A stretch of DNA of 64,000 bases from Vibrio mytili. Its GTDB lineage: Bacteria; Pseudomonadota; Gammaproteobacteria; Enterobacterales; Vibrionaceae. Below the pieces are notes generated by a model, which was given only the letters and a program-made list of their open reading frames with translations, was not told the DNA's origin and made no database searches. The stretch is taken from the NCBI RefSeq assembly GCF_000830505.1, contig NZ_JXOK01000006.1:62001-126000 (forward strand), written 5' to 3'. Positions within the stretch are counted from its first letter, which is position 1; the number at the start of each line of letters is the position of its first letter. This document shows, one piece after another, positions 46,738 to 56,440 of the stretch. A program made the translations under genes and the position numbers.

Positions 46738-47856
46738 TTATTTCAGTGCTTTACTCATCTTCTCACCGAGAAGTTCAAGACGCCAACCTTGCATTAAATC
46801 TGGGAGCTGAGCAGGGTCACGGTCCTTCTTCCATACCCAACTGATAAGTTGGTTGATCTGCTTTTTAGAAGCTAAAAACTCCGTCGCTAGCCCTGATTTC
46901 TGTGACGCGCTTTTCACCAAGTCTTTCATATTTTTGAACACCTGCTTGTAACCGGGGTAGTCCATAAGGCGCTCTATTTTATCCGGATACTCGTCAGCAG
47001 GGGTCTGCTTGGCCTTTTTGACAAGTGCAGAGATTTTTGCCCCATGGCGATTGATAGCACGCACATCCATCCCTTCCGCTTCCATCTGACCAGGAGTGGT
47101 TAACCCTAGACGAGCGACGGTGAGCAAGTCGCCTTCTTTGAACACAAAGTTCAACGCAAGATCCCGCTTGATAGCTTGGCGATACCGCCAGGTTGCGAGC
47201 GGCTTTAAGATGGCTAACTCCGAAGGCTTTAGCTGCCATGCCCCTTTAATATCGCGATAGACGTTGTCTTCGTCCACATCACGGATACGCTTGGTGACCA
47301 GCAAGTCACTTTCTTGCTGTACCGCATCCCACCAACCCGTTTCGGTAACTTTATCAAAAAGTTTTTCATAAAGCGGCAGTAAGTAGTACACATCTGCTGC
47401 CGCGTAGTCTAACTGCTTTTGGCTAAGAGGCCGCGCCATCCAATCGGTACGTGATTCACTTTTATCCAGTTCCACGCCCAAGTACTCTTCTACTAGAGTC
47501 GCAAACCCTGTAGATAAACCATAACCAAGAAATGCCGCCATAAGTTGGGTATCGACCATAGGAAATGGCGTACAGCCAAACGCATTTTGAAACACTTCCA
47601 AATCTTCACCGCATGCGTGCAGTACTTTCAGTACCGACGTGTCTTTCAATAACTCTACAAACGCAGACATGTCCGTCAATTCTGTTGGGTCGATCAAAGA
47701 AAGGTTTTTGCCGTCGAAAAGCTGAATCAAACCTAGTTGTGGGTAGAAAGTCCTAACACGAACAAACTCAGTATCGAGCATCACGACGTCTGCATCTCTG
47801 GCTTGAGCACAAACTTCTTCTAGGTCTTTGTTTTTATTAATAATGTTATAATTCAC
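46738..47856 (-). CDS. rnd: Ribonuclease D
   Basis: 372 aa from the GTG at 47856, matching the E. coli RNase D length and start (VNYNIINKN...); a longer frame from 47904 is rejected. The DEDD exonuclease is visible in MLDTEFVRVRTFYPQLGLIQ and SRTDWMARPLSQKQLDYAAADV, with an HRDC domain after. It trims tRNA 3' ends. Downstream of fadD, as in E. coli. Confidence 0.95.
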   Translation of the reverse strand: MNYNIINKNKDLEEVCAQARDADVVMLDTEFVRVRTFYPQLGLIQLFDGKNLSLIDPTELTDMSAFVELLKDTSVLKVLHACGEDLEVFQNAFGCTPFPMVDTQLMAAFLGYGLSTGFATLVEEYLGVELDKSESRTDWMARPLSQKQLDYAAADVYYLLPLYEKLFDKVTETGWWDAVQQESDLLVTKRIRDVDEDNVYRDIKGAWQLKPSELAILKPLATWRYRQAIKRDLALNFVFKEGDLLTVARLGLTTPGQMEAEGMDVRAINRHGAKISALVKKAKQTPADEYPDKIERLMDYPGYKQVFKNMKDLVKSASQKSGLATEFLASKKQINQLISWVWKKDRDPAQLPDLMQGWRLELLGEKMSKALK

Positions 47857-47934
47857 ACGCTTCTCGCTATAAAAAATGCCAGCAAAACGCTGGCATTCTA
47901 ACATTTTTTACTCAATGCGACTTAACAAATCGGC

Positions 47935-49661
47935 TTACGCACTTTTCTTTTCAGCGTTTTCTGTTTGTGTTGATTCCGCTTTCTTTGCGAGCTGAGCATC
48001 ATTTTCTTCACGAAGCACACGACGTAGAATTTTACCGACATTGGTCTTAGGTAACTCTTCACGGAACTCAACCAGTCTTGGCACTTTATACCCCGTGAGG
48101 TGCTCACGACAATGTGCAATCACTTCGTCTTTGGTGAGGCTCGGGTCACGCTTCACAACATAGATTTTTACTAATTCGCCAGAGACTTCATGTGGCTGGC
48201 CAATCGCTGCGACTTCCAGCACTTTACCATGCATGGCAACGACATCTTCAATTTCATTCGGATAAACATTGAAGCCAGAGACTAAGATCATATCTTTCTT
48301 ACGGTCAACGATATGGAGGAAACCTTCGTCGTCAAATTTAACAATGTCACCAGTGGATAGCCAACCGTCTTTATTAATCGTGTCTTTAGTCGCTTCTGGT
48401 CGCTGCCAGTAACCTTGCATAACCTGAGGGCCGCGGACTTGTAACTCGCCAGTTTCACTATTCGCCAAGACATTGCCTTCTTCGTCAACAATGCGAACTT
48501 CTGTTGAAGGAACAGGTAAACCGATCGAACCGTTATATTCAGTTAAGTCATGTGGGTATGCAGCCACCAGCGGCGAGCACTCCGTTAGGCCATAACCTTC
48601 GAGAAGATAGCAGCCTGTCGTCTTGAGCCAACTTTCAGCCACAGCACGCTGAACGGCCATCCCCCCGCCCACAGCTAAACGCAGGTTACTGAAATCCAAC
48701 TCGTGGAAATCTTCGTTGTTAACCAGTGCATTGAATAATGTATTAACCCCCGTAATAGCGGTGAATGGGTGCTTTTGTAATTCCTTAACGAAACCTGGAA
48801 TGTCACGAGGTTGGTGATTAACAAATTTCGTCCGCCCATCTCAATAAAGAGTAAGCAGTTTACCGTTAATGCAAACACGTGATACAGCGGTAATGCTGTG
48901 ACCACCATCTCTCGGCCCGGTGTGAGTACCGGTCCGTAAGCCCCTTTCGCCTGCAATACATTGGCGATCATATTGCTATGTGTTAGCACTGCGCCTTTCG
49001 CCACCCCCGTCGTACCACCGGTGTATTGTAGAAAAGCGATGTCATCTCCCGACATAAACGGTTTCACGTATTGTAAGCGACGCCCTTTACGGATCGCCTT
49101 ACGCATCGAAATGGCACCTGGTAGGTCGTATTTGGGCACCATGCCCTTGATGTATTTCACAACAAAATCGACAACCGTTCCTTTTGCTCGTGGCAGCATT
49201 TGACCAAGGCTGGTCAGCACTACGTTTTTCACTGAGGTATTATCGACAATTTGCTCGAGCGTATTGGCAAAATTAGAAACGATAACAATGGTCGTCGCAC
49301 CAGAGTCATTCAACTGGTGTTCAAGTTCACGAGGCGTGTAAAGTGGATTGACGTTCACCGCGATACAACCCGCGCGCAATGCCCCAAACAGAGCCACAGG
49401 GTATTGAAGCAGGTTTGGCATCATAAGCGCTACACGATCACCTTTTTGCAACTTTAACTCGTTTTGCAAATAGGCAGCAAATGCACGGCTACGTTCTTCC
49501 AGTTTACGGAAGGTCATCACCGAGCCCATGTTCATAAATGCTGGCTGGTCGGCGTACTTTTGGACTGACTGCTCGAACATCTCTACCAAAGACTCATATT
49601 GCTCTGGATTAATGGTTTCAGGTACGTCACTTGGATAACGTGAAAGCCATGGTTTATCCAT
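47935..49661 (-). CDS. fadD: Long-chain fatty acid-CoA ligase FadD, frameshifted
   Basis: About 575 aa when joined. It has [17 protein letters not shown] at the start, the AMP motif [12 protein letters not shown], and later [13 protein letters not shown]. The first frame goes wrong after RNLLITN; one extra C at about 48810 restores NPRDIPGF, the FadD sequence, and the second frame runs to 47935. Likely a sequence error in a CCC run. It activates long-chain fatty acids at the inner membrane for beta-oxidation. Confidence 0.9.
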
Positions 49662-49764
49662 GATCTTGCTCCTCGATTATAGCTGGCGAATCTTAGCGCC
49701 CTTTTATTATGGGGCTATTACAACACAGCAAACGTGCTTGAGCACGTAACTCTCAAACACTTGT

Positions 49765-50619
49765 TTAAATTTTGTTAACTACGCCAAGAATTCTCTCTGC
49801 CACCTTGAGTATTTGCTCTAAATGACAGTGATGACCACCTGAGACAGAGATCACTTGAGGTGGATTCTCTCCCCAATTTACTTGGCTGGATGGTAAATTC
49901 TGAAACCCGTGGTCGCCCAATATGATCAAATGAGGGCAACGTATTTGGCTCGTTATCGCATTCGCATGCGCTTGTGCCATTCGGTACAGTGAAGCACACT
50001 TTAACCGAGTATCGTGACGCCAATACCATTTGCCTTCACGACACACGGTTCCGCGCTTGACGATGGGTAAAAGCTGGTCTGCAGTCAAACGATTAGCCTG
50101 CATGCGCAGTTTTAACGCCAGTTCAAAAGAAGCAAGGCTTCGCTCTGGTTTGCTTTGTTGACGATGCCGACTTAACACACCATCACGCAGACGCTGTACG
50201 CTGTTCGAAGGTGATTCAGCAAGTGGCCCTGCCCCTTCAATTTGTACTAACGCTTCAACCTGTTCAGAAAACGCTGCACTATAGCAACTTGCAATTAAAG
50301 CACCAAGCGAATGACCAACTAAAACCAGTCTATTTGGTAACAATTCGTACAAAAATTGATGTAAATCGGCGATATAGTCGTGAAAGGGGTAATAATTGTC
50401 ATGGGATTTATGGCTCGATAACCCATGACCATAGAGATCAATCGCAATCAGATGAAGGTTGGGATTAAGCTGATGCAATTGCTCCATCAGCACTTGAAAA
50501 CTACCCGCATTGTCTAACCACCCATGAATAAAAACGACTGACAAGTCAGCCGTTTTTTCATTTCCAATTTCAAGGGCGGACATTTTCCCAGCAGGTAGGT
50601 CAAATAGGCGCTCACGCAT
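49765..50619 (-). CDS. Alpha/beta-fold hydrolase
   Basis: 284 aa. Oxyanion region FIHGWLDNAGSF, nucleophile elbow GHSLG, late aspartate in ILGDHGF and histidine in GGHHCHLE make a full catalytic triad. Substrate unknown. Seven bp from the yeaY stop, so probably co-transcribed. Confidence 0.8.
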   Translation of the reverse strand: MRERLFDLPAGKMSALEIGNEKTADLSVVFIHGWLDNAGSFQVLMEQLHQLNPNLHLIAIDLYGHGLSSHKSHDNYYPFHDYIADLHQFLYELLPNRLVLVGHSLGALIASCYSAAFSEQVEALVQIEGAGPLAESPSNSVQRLRDGVLSRHRQQSKPERSLASFELALKLRMQANRLTADQLLPIVKRGTVCREGKWYWRHDTRLKCASLYRMAQAHANAITSQIRCPHLIILGDHGFQNLPSSQVNWGENPPQVISVSGGHHCHLEQILKVAERILGVVNKI

Positions 50620-50625
50620 TTAAGG

Positions 50626-51183
50626 CTATTTCACCTCTTTGATCACTTTGCCGTCCGTCGGGAACCGATCGCGCGTCATACGACAGTTGATCGAATAACA
50701 CGGATAAAATGTCGTTGGTGATTCGTATATACGTACACGCTCTTCTATCTTCCACAAACGATATCCCTGGCCTTTAATGACTGGAAATACGTATTGATGT
50801 TCACCAATCTGACCGTTTTCTTCCCCAATGCCTTTACCGACCACCGTAACCAGGCGTCCTTCGCTAAACGCAACGGGTTCTAGATAACCATCAAAGTAGA
50901 CAACAAAACGACCTCTTGGATCTTCGTTTAACGTCGGCTGACCCGTATCACTGATGGGTAAGTTGACGATTTCTACGCGCGTTTTATCTTCCAAGTTCTC
51001 GACTTTAGCGATGATACCGCCAAGTCGCACATCCGTACTCAACTGACCTTCTGCTTCAGCAAAGGTTTTGTAATCCATCACGACTTGTTCTGTCGTTGCG
51101 GTTAACTCCTGAGGTAAGGAACCACACGCAGACAAACCTATCGTAATACTCAAAATCAGAGCAAACTGTCCGAAAATTTTCAT
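50626..51183 (-). CDS. yeaY: Slp-family outer membrane lipoprotein (YeaY-like)
   Basis: 185 aa with a lipoprotein signal ending in lipobox GLSAC (glycine +2). The Slp family body, FVVYFDGYLEPVAFSEGR and KIEERVRIYESP. E. coli yeaY lies in the same place between tsaB and fadD, which supports the name. Confidence 0.8.
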   Translation of the reverse strand: MKIFGQFALILSITIGLSACGSLPQELTATTEQVVMDYKTFAEAEGQLSTDVRLGGIIAKVENLEDKTRVEIVNLPISDTGQPTLNEDPRGRFVVYFDGYLEPVAFSEGRLVTVVGKGIGEENGQIGEHQYVFPVIKGQGYRLWKIEERVRIYESPTTFYPCYSINCRMTRDRFPTDGKVIKEVK

Positions 51184-51219
51184 AAACCACCCTTTACCTT
51201 TCAGCGAGTTAGCTTTCTG

Positions 51220-51525
51220 CTATACATAGATATCGACCCCGAGTAACTGAGCGAGTTCCTCTTTTCTTGCTCGATTCATCACATCCATATAATGCTCCAT
51301 CGCTCTACGACCGTTTCCTTCCGGAAGATCATATTGTATGTGAGCATGGTGCAGTTGAGATTCATCCACGTGTTTTATGGAATGCGCAACAGCATTCGCC
51401 ACCTTCGATGGCTGGTTTATCGACTTCTCGGTCTGTGATGTTTGTACCTGCTTTTTCTTTCTCGCCTTATGAGTGCGATTTGCCCCCGGAACCAACGAGG
51501 GAGGTAAACCATTTATCGACGCCAT
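51220..51525 (-). CDS. Small basic protein of unknown function
   Basis: 101 aa. The N-terminal half is basic and low in complexity (NRTHKARKKKQVQTSQ) and likely disordered; the C-terminus is a helix (RAMEHYMDVMNRARKEEL). No family recognised. It lies between yeaY and tsaB, on the same strand. Confidence 0.65.
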   Translation of the reverse strand: MASINGLPPSLVPGANRTHKARKKKQVQTSQTEKSINQPSKVANAVAHSIKHVDESQLHHAHIQYDLPEGNGRRAMEHYMDVMNRARKEELAQLLGVDIYV

Positions 51526-51641
51526 AACACTCCATAAATATAGGATACCCTGATCACCTTGTTGTCCGGAATCCTAAGTTATCCTGCTCAATTGAGCACA
51601 ACGTAAATCCGTTTATGCACGAATCAGTCTGTTTATTTCTA

Positions 51642-52342
51642 TTACTCGCGACCTGGCAGTTTTTTCCATGTCACGTTATCGCGTAAATAAACCGGGCTCG
51701 ACTCTTCAACAGCTACCGTGTTGCCTTTTTCCAGCTCTTGTTTTGCGAGAATGACAATGTCTTGCGCATCTGGTAGAGCACTTCACTGGCTGTCGTGTCA
51801 TATGGCAAACCGGCAAGAATCTCTTGATAAGCCGACCACCCCGTCCCTGCCATAGTCCATGATGTTTCGTCAGCTTGCGCTTCTTCAACCAAACGAGCGG
51901 GTGGAATGACACACTCTTGATCAACATTGTGCCACTCACCGTTTTCCTGACGGGTGTAGCGTGCCCAATATACTTCACTCATGCGTGCATCTATCGCCAC
52001 AGCGATATCTTTAGCCGCATGAAGTCGAAAACTCCCCTGAGCCATCGCGGCGAGTGTTGAAACACCGATCATCGGCAGTTCCGCACCAAAGGCTAAACCT
52101 TGAGCAATGCCGATGCCAATACGCACACCGGTAAAACTGCCAGGACCACGGCCAAACGCCAACGCATCCAGCTCTTGTAGCGTGAGACCGGCTTCTTTTA
52201 AGACTTCATCAACCATCGGCAAGACTTTTTTAGTATGGTCTCGCGGGGCAATTTCACTGCGTGAGATCACTTGATCGTTGACCAGTAATGCAACTGAACA
52301 GTTTTCAGTCGATGTATCGATAGCAAGAATTTTTGCGCTCAT
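51642..52342 (-). CDS. tsaB: tRNA threonylcarbamoyladenosine biosynthesis protein TsaB, frameshifted
   Basis: About 233 aa when joined. [19 protein letters not shown] and [21 protein letters not shown] are the TsaB signatures. The first frame ends after VLYQMRKT; one extra C at about 51773 gives [20 protein letters not shown] and reaches the stop at 51642. An essential scaffold for t6A37 synthesis, so a true frameshift is not credible. Confidence 0.9.
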
Positions 52343-52400
52343 GTAACTCTCTACAACTCTATTTAATTGGTTTATGCCACGGCACTCGTCCGTCGGCTAA

Positions 52401-54311
52401 TTATTCTGCTTTTAAGAACGCTTTAACTCGTTCTAAGTCCCGGGTCCGAGGAATCGGCGGCAAACTGGCTAAGAAAGTACCACCATAGTCACGCGTCACT
52501 AAACGGTTATCGCAAATGATCAACGCGCCGTGATCTTGCTGATCTCGAATCAAACGCCCAACTCCCTGTTTTAAAGTAATGACCGCATCAGGAATTTGCA
52601 CTTCAGCAAATGGCTCACCGCCACGTAAACGACAATCTTCTATTCGGGCTTTGAGTAGCGGATCATCAGGGGCCGTAAAAGGTAATTTGTCGATAATAAC
52701 ACAGCTCAGCGCGTCACCTCTAACATCGATCCCCTCCCAAAAAGCACCAGTGGCGACTAATAAGGCATTTCCTAGTGCCATAAATTCGGCCAGTGTCTTT
52801 TGTTTGCTCATTTCGCCTTGCATTAACACGGGAAGCGTCAAAACTTCACGAAACTTCTCGCCCAGATCTCGCATCATGCTATGAGATGTACAGAGAAAAA
52901 AGCAGCGTCCTTGGTTTTCTTCAATCACTGGGGCGAGCATTCGGACCAATTTATCCGATAAACCACTGCTATTCGGTTCAGGTAAATACCTTGGCACACA
53001 CAAGCGAGCCTGCTTTTCAAAATCGAACGGGGACGGCAATGAAAACTGCTGTTTCGGTTTAAGTCCAAGTCTATTGGTAAAATGCTTGAAGTCACCGGAC
53101 ACTGCGAGTGTAGCCGAAGTAAATATCCACGCACCTTGCTTCAATTCGATCTGTTCATGGAATTTATCTGCCACTGACAGTGGAGTAATGTGCAGCACAA
53201 AGTGACGTGGCGAGGTGTCGTACCAATAGGAGTAACCGGTAATATCAACATCACACACTCGGTCAATTCGCCCTTTGATTAAATTGGCACGTTCAAAGGC
53301 GGTATCAAGCAGTTGGCTCCGACCTAAAGCCAATTTAAGCACATCAATAGCCAATTCAAGACTGTCTGTTAACCGAGTCAGTTCACGCTTTATCGATTCC
53401 GATTGCAACGCTTCACGCCAGTTGCCACGAAACCCGGGTTCGCCAAGCACAATGCGCATATCCATCGCACTTTGAACCAGCTTGTCACCCACCTTCTGTA
53501 ACTGACGCATGTCTTTCGCTTCCGTTCGATAGGCAATTTCAATATCTTTGGCAAGATCGTGAATTTGGCGGCTGGAGACTGATTGACCAAAATATTCACT
53601 GGCAATATCGGGTAACTGGTGTGCTTCGTCAAAAATAAACACATCCGCTTCCGGAATGAGCTCACCAAAGCCGGTTTCTTTAATCGCCAGATCGGCAAGA
53701 AATAAGTGATGATTGACCACGACAACATCGGAGTCCATCGCCCGCTTGCGAGCTTTTAGAACAAAGCAATCGGTATAACTTGGGCACTCTTTGCCTAAAC
53801 AATTATCGTTGGTTGAGGTGATCGTCGGAATGATCATGCTATCTTCCGGTAAATCGTCACAGTCCCCTAAATCCCCTGTTTTCGTTTCCGATGACCAAGC
53901 CCGCACTTTAACCAACTGGGTGAGCAAAGTCGGGTCATCTTCGTTGGTGTGGCTTTCGACCATCTGACGGCTAAGACGGTCAAGGCATAAATAATTAGAA
54001 CGCCCTTTTAGTAACGCAACTTGCCCATAGAATCCCAAGGCATTCACCATAAGTGGAAGATCACGATGATATAACTGCTCTTGCAGGTTTTTAGATCCCG
54101 TACTAATGATGACTTTTTTGCCGCTTAATAGTGCTGGGACAAGATAGGCGAAGGTTTTACCGGTTCCAGTTCCTGCTTCGACAACCAATTGCTGTTGTTC
54201 TTTGATCGCATTGCTGACCGCTTCTGCCATATCAATTTGTGGTTGGCGAGCCTGAAAGCCTGGAATGGCCTTGCCCAACGCGCCATCAGAGGAAAATGTT
54301 TTTGCGATCAT
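52401..54311 (-). CDS. yoaA: DinG-family ATP-dependent DNA helicase YoaA
   Basis: 636 aa from the ATG at 54311, matching the E. coli YoaA length and its KAIPGFxxRxPQ start; the frame is open upstream to 54368. Walker A EAGTGTGKT, DEAH box IFDEAHQLPD, and cysteines for an Fe-S cluster (in CLDRLSR and CLGKECPSYTDC). XPD-like 5'-3' helicase linked to DNA damage tolerance. Confidence 0.9.
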   Translation of the reverse strand: MIAKTFSSDGALGKAIPGFQARQPQIDMAEAVSNAIKEQQQLVVEAGTGTGKTFAYLVPALLSGKKVIISTGSKNLQEQLYHRDLPLMVNALGFYGQVALLKGRSNYLCLDRLSRQMVESHTNEDDPTLLTQLVKVRAWSSETKTGDLGDCDDLPEDSMIIPTITSTNDNCLGKECPSYTDCFVLKARKRAMDSDVVVVNHHLFLADLAIKETGFGELIPEADVFIFDEAHQLPDIASEYFGQSVSSRQIHDLAKDIEIAYRTEAKDMRQLQKVGDKLVQSAMDMRIVLGEPGFRGNWREALQSESIKRELTRLTDSLELAIDVLKLALGRSQLLDTAFERANLIKGRIDRVCDVDITGYSYWYDTSPRHFVLHITPLSVADKFHEQIELKQGAWIFTSATLAVSGDFKHFTNRLGLKPKQQFSLPSPFDFEKQARLCVPRYLPEPNSSGLSDKLVRMLAPVIEENQGRCFFLCTSHSMMRDLGEKFREVLTLPVLMQGEMSKQKTLAEFMALGNALLVATGAFWEGIDVRGDALSCVIIDKLPFTAPDDPLLKARIEDCRLRGGEPFAEVQIPDAVITLKQGVGRLIRDQQDHGALIICDNRLVTRDYGGTFLASLPPIPRTRDLERVKAFLKAE

Positions 54312-54527
54312 GGCTGAGATTCGATTATAAAAAGTAGTCGCAGTATACCAGAGGATCTGCGACGACATCAGCCCACAACGTAAGCAGGCTTTAGCTCAAT
54401 ACGGATATTTTGTTGAAACGAATCCAAGAATAGATTATTTATGGTGAAAGATGACAGTACGATTACCTCATTACGAGTAAGTAACACTGCGTACCCCAAT
54501 ATTTAAATTCACGGAAGTACCTGATTT

Positions 54528-55361
54528 ATGGAAAAGAAAACACTGCTGACTCACTGCTCTGATGCACCGGGTTTGATCTCAAAAATCACCAATATATGTT
54601 ACAAGCATCAATTAAATATCGTTCATAACAACGAATTTGTTGATAACGCCAGTGGCCACTTTTTCATGAGAACCGAATTGGAAGGATACTTTAACGATCA
54701 AACGTTACTCGCAGATCTAGATCAGGCTTTGCCGCCAGGGGCAAAGCGTAAACTGGTGAGCTCGCGACGCAAGCGAATCGTGGTACTCGTGACAAAAGAA
54801 GCACACTGTCTTGGTGACATTTTGATGAAAACCTACGATGGCAGCTTGGACGTTGAGATTGCAGCCGTGGTTGGTAACTACGATAAGTTACAAACGCTGA
54901 CAGAGCGATTCGATATCCCTTACCATCATGTCACTCATGAGCACGTGAGTCGTGAAGAGCACGAGCAAAACTTACTGGACGTGATTGACCAATATGACGC
55001 TGACTACTTGGTTTTGGCTAAGTACATGCGTGTCTTAACACCAGGATTTGTCGAAAGATACCACCATAAAATCATCAACATCCATCACAGCTTCTTACCT
55101 GCTTTTATCGGTGCAAAACCATACCAACAAGCGTATGACCGTGGTGTGAAGATTATCGGCGCCACCGCGCACTTTGTGACCAACGACCTCGATGAAGGCC
55201 CAATTATTAAGCAGGATGTCATTCCCGTCGATCATACGTTCAATGCACAAGATATGGCTCAAGCGGGTCGTGATGTGGAAAAGAATGTTCTAAGCAAAGC
55301 GCTAAACAAAGTCATAAATGACCACGTTTTTGTCTACGGAAACAAAACGGTTATTTTGTAA
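54528..55361 (+). CDS. purU: Formyltetrahydrofolate deformylase
   Basis: 277 aa. An N-terminal ACT domain (LTHCSDAPGLISKITNICYK) precedes a formyltransferase domain with INIHHSFLPAFIGAKPY, containing the conserved N-H, and GATAHFVTNDLDEGPII with the catalytic D. It gives formate for purine synthesis and balances one-carbon pools. Confidence 0.95.
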   Translation: MEKKTLLTHCSDAPGLISKITNICYKHQLNIVHNNEFVDNASGHFFMRTELEGYFNDQTLLADLDQALPPGAKRKLVSSRRKRIVVLVTKEAHCLGDILMKTYDGSLDVEIAAVVGNYDKLQTLTERFDIPYHHVTHEHVSREEHEQNLLDVIDQYDADYLVLAKYMRVLTPGFVERYHHKIINIHHSFLPAFIGAKPYQQAYDRGVKIIGATAHFVTNDLDEGPIIKQDVIPVDHTFNAQDMAQAGRDVEKNVLSKALNKVINDHVFVYGNKTVIL

Positions 55362-55457
55362 ACACTCAAAAGTATCAGCACCGTCTGTTACTTTAAACAA
55401 TTTTCTATTTTCAAATTCTTGCGTTAGTTCTAATGCTAGGACGGAATTAAAAATTGA

Positions 55458-55488
55458 AAAAGGGTTGCCAAGATTAGCAACCCTTTTT
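55458..55488. terminator. Terminator between purU and yecM
   Basis: AAAAGGGTTGC and GCAACCCTTTT, an 11-bp stem flanked by A and T runs, serving both convergent genes. Confidence 0.85.
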
Positions 55489-55524
55489 GTTTTCATTCAT
55501 CCATCAAACAGCCGTCTGCACGTT

Positions 55525-56121
55525 TTAACTTTGCTCAGATTCCACAATACGTTTGAGTGAATGTGGATGCAATTTGATACACACGCCTTGGTATTTAAAC
55601 GCCACTGTCGGGTTACTTAAACGTTCCCCTTCTCCTTTAGGGCTAGAGAGTTTAACTTTGATCCCTAAGTCTGCGAGCTGATCGAATTGAGCGCCAAAGT
55701 TCGGGTAGGTATGCTTTAAATCATCAAGAAACTCGTCCGCAGTTTCAGCATGTGACGGAATCACAAACTCCACGTGCTCCCAACCTTCTAGTGAATACAC
55801 TTTACCCTCTGCCGGATACGGCAATTCCAAGCACTCAATATTCCAACCACGACAGGTTAAGGGCTGATCAAACTCAAGTACAACGATAGGACGACCATTG
55901 ATGTGTGCTTGGGAGATGACTTTGCCGTAAGACATCCAAGCCTGGTGCGCTTGTTGAGCGACGTCATTATCATTAATTCTTAATGCGATGTGGTCTGCCT
56001 GCGCAAAAGTTAAATCCAACCTAATCATTAAAGCCAGAGCTTCAATTTTAGTCATAAACTCGTCCAAATCTTGGATCATCAGTTCTGGTGTTAGGCGTTT
56101 TTCAATTAACTGAGCGTTCAT
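55525..56121 (-). CDS. yecM: VOC-superfamily protein YecM
   Basis: 198 aa. Two-part VOC fold with DHIALRIND and WEHVEFVIP metal-site-like histidine strands. E. coli yecM lies beside argS in the same arrangement. Function unknown. Confidence 0.85.
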   Translation of the reverse strand: MNAQLIEKRLTPELMIQDLDEFMTKIEALALMIRLDLTFAQADHIALRINDNDVAQQAHQAWMSYGKVISQAHINGRPIVVLEFDQPLTCRGWNIECLELPYPAEGKVYSLEGWEHVEFVIPSHAETADEFLDDLKHTYPNFGAQFDQLADLGIKVKLSSPKGEGERLSNPTVAFKYQGVCIKLHPHSLKRIVESEQS

Positions 56122-56387
56122 TGTTCTTCTCTGTAAGTATTAATACCAATCGTAGTTAATATCAGCGGTCTGCAAATGTAAGCACTATAAACATGGTCTG
56201 TATTCATATTCGGTACAATCACTATGGGGATATAAACAGTACTTCAGCCTCTGCTAAGCTCATAATACTATCCCCTCGTCGAACAACATATCCATTCAAT
56301 CGAAAAAGTACAAATTTCCCCGATTCCTCTCTGTATGAACCGCAATAAAGTTGTTATTATTGGCCCTATTTTCGTGAAGTCCAATTT

Positions 56388-56416
56388 ACTCGGTATCATT
56401 CGATGCCGAGTTTTTC
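56388..56416 (+). terminator. Terminator-like hairpin upstream of argS
   Basis: ACTCGGTATC/GATGCCGAGT stem (one G-T pair) and five Ts, ending 25 bp before the argS start; the 320-bp yecM-argS gap otherwise shows nothing clear. Confidence 0.5.
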
Positions 56417-56440
56417 GTCCTTGAATAGAAGGGAACGCGT

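Noticed and set aside
51220-51525. ParA-type chromosome partition protein
   Set aside because: No Walker motif and only 101 residues; a ParA name would be a mis-annotation.
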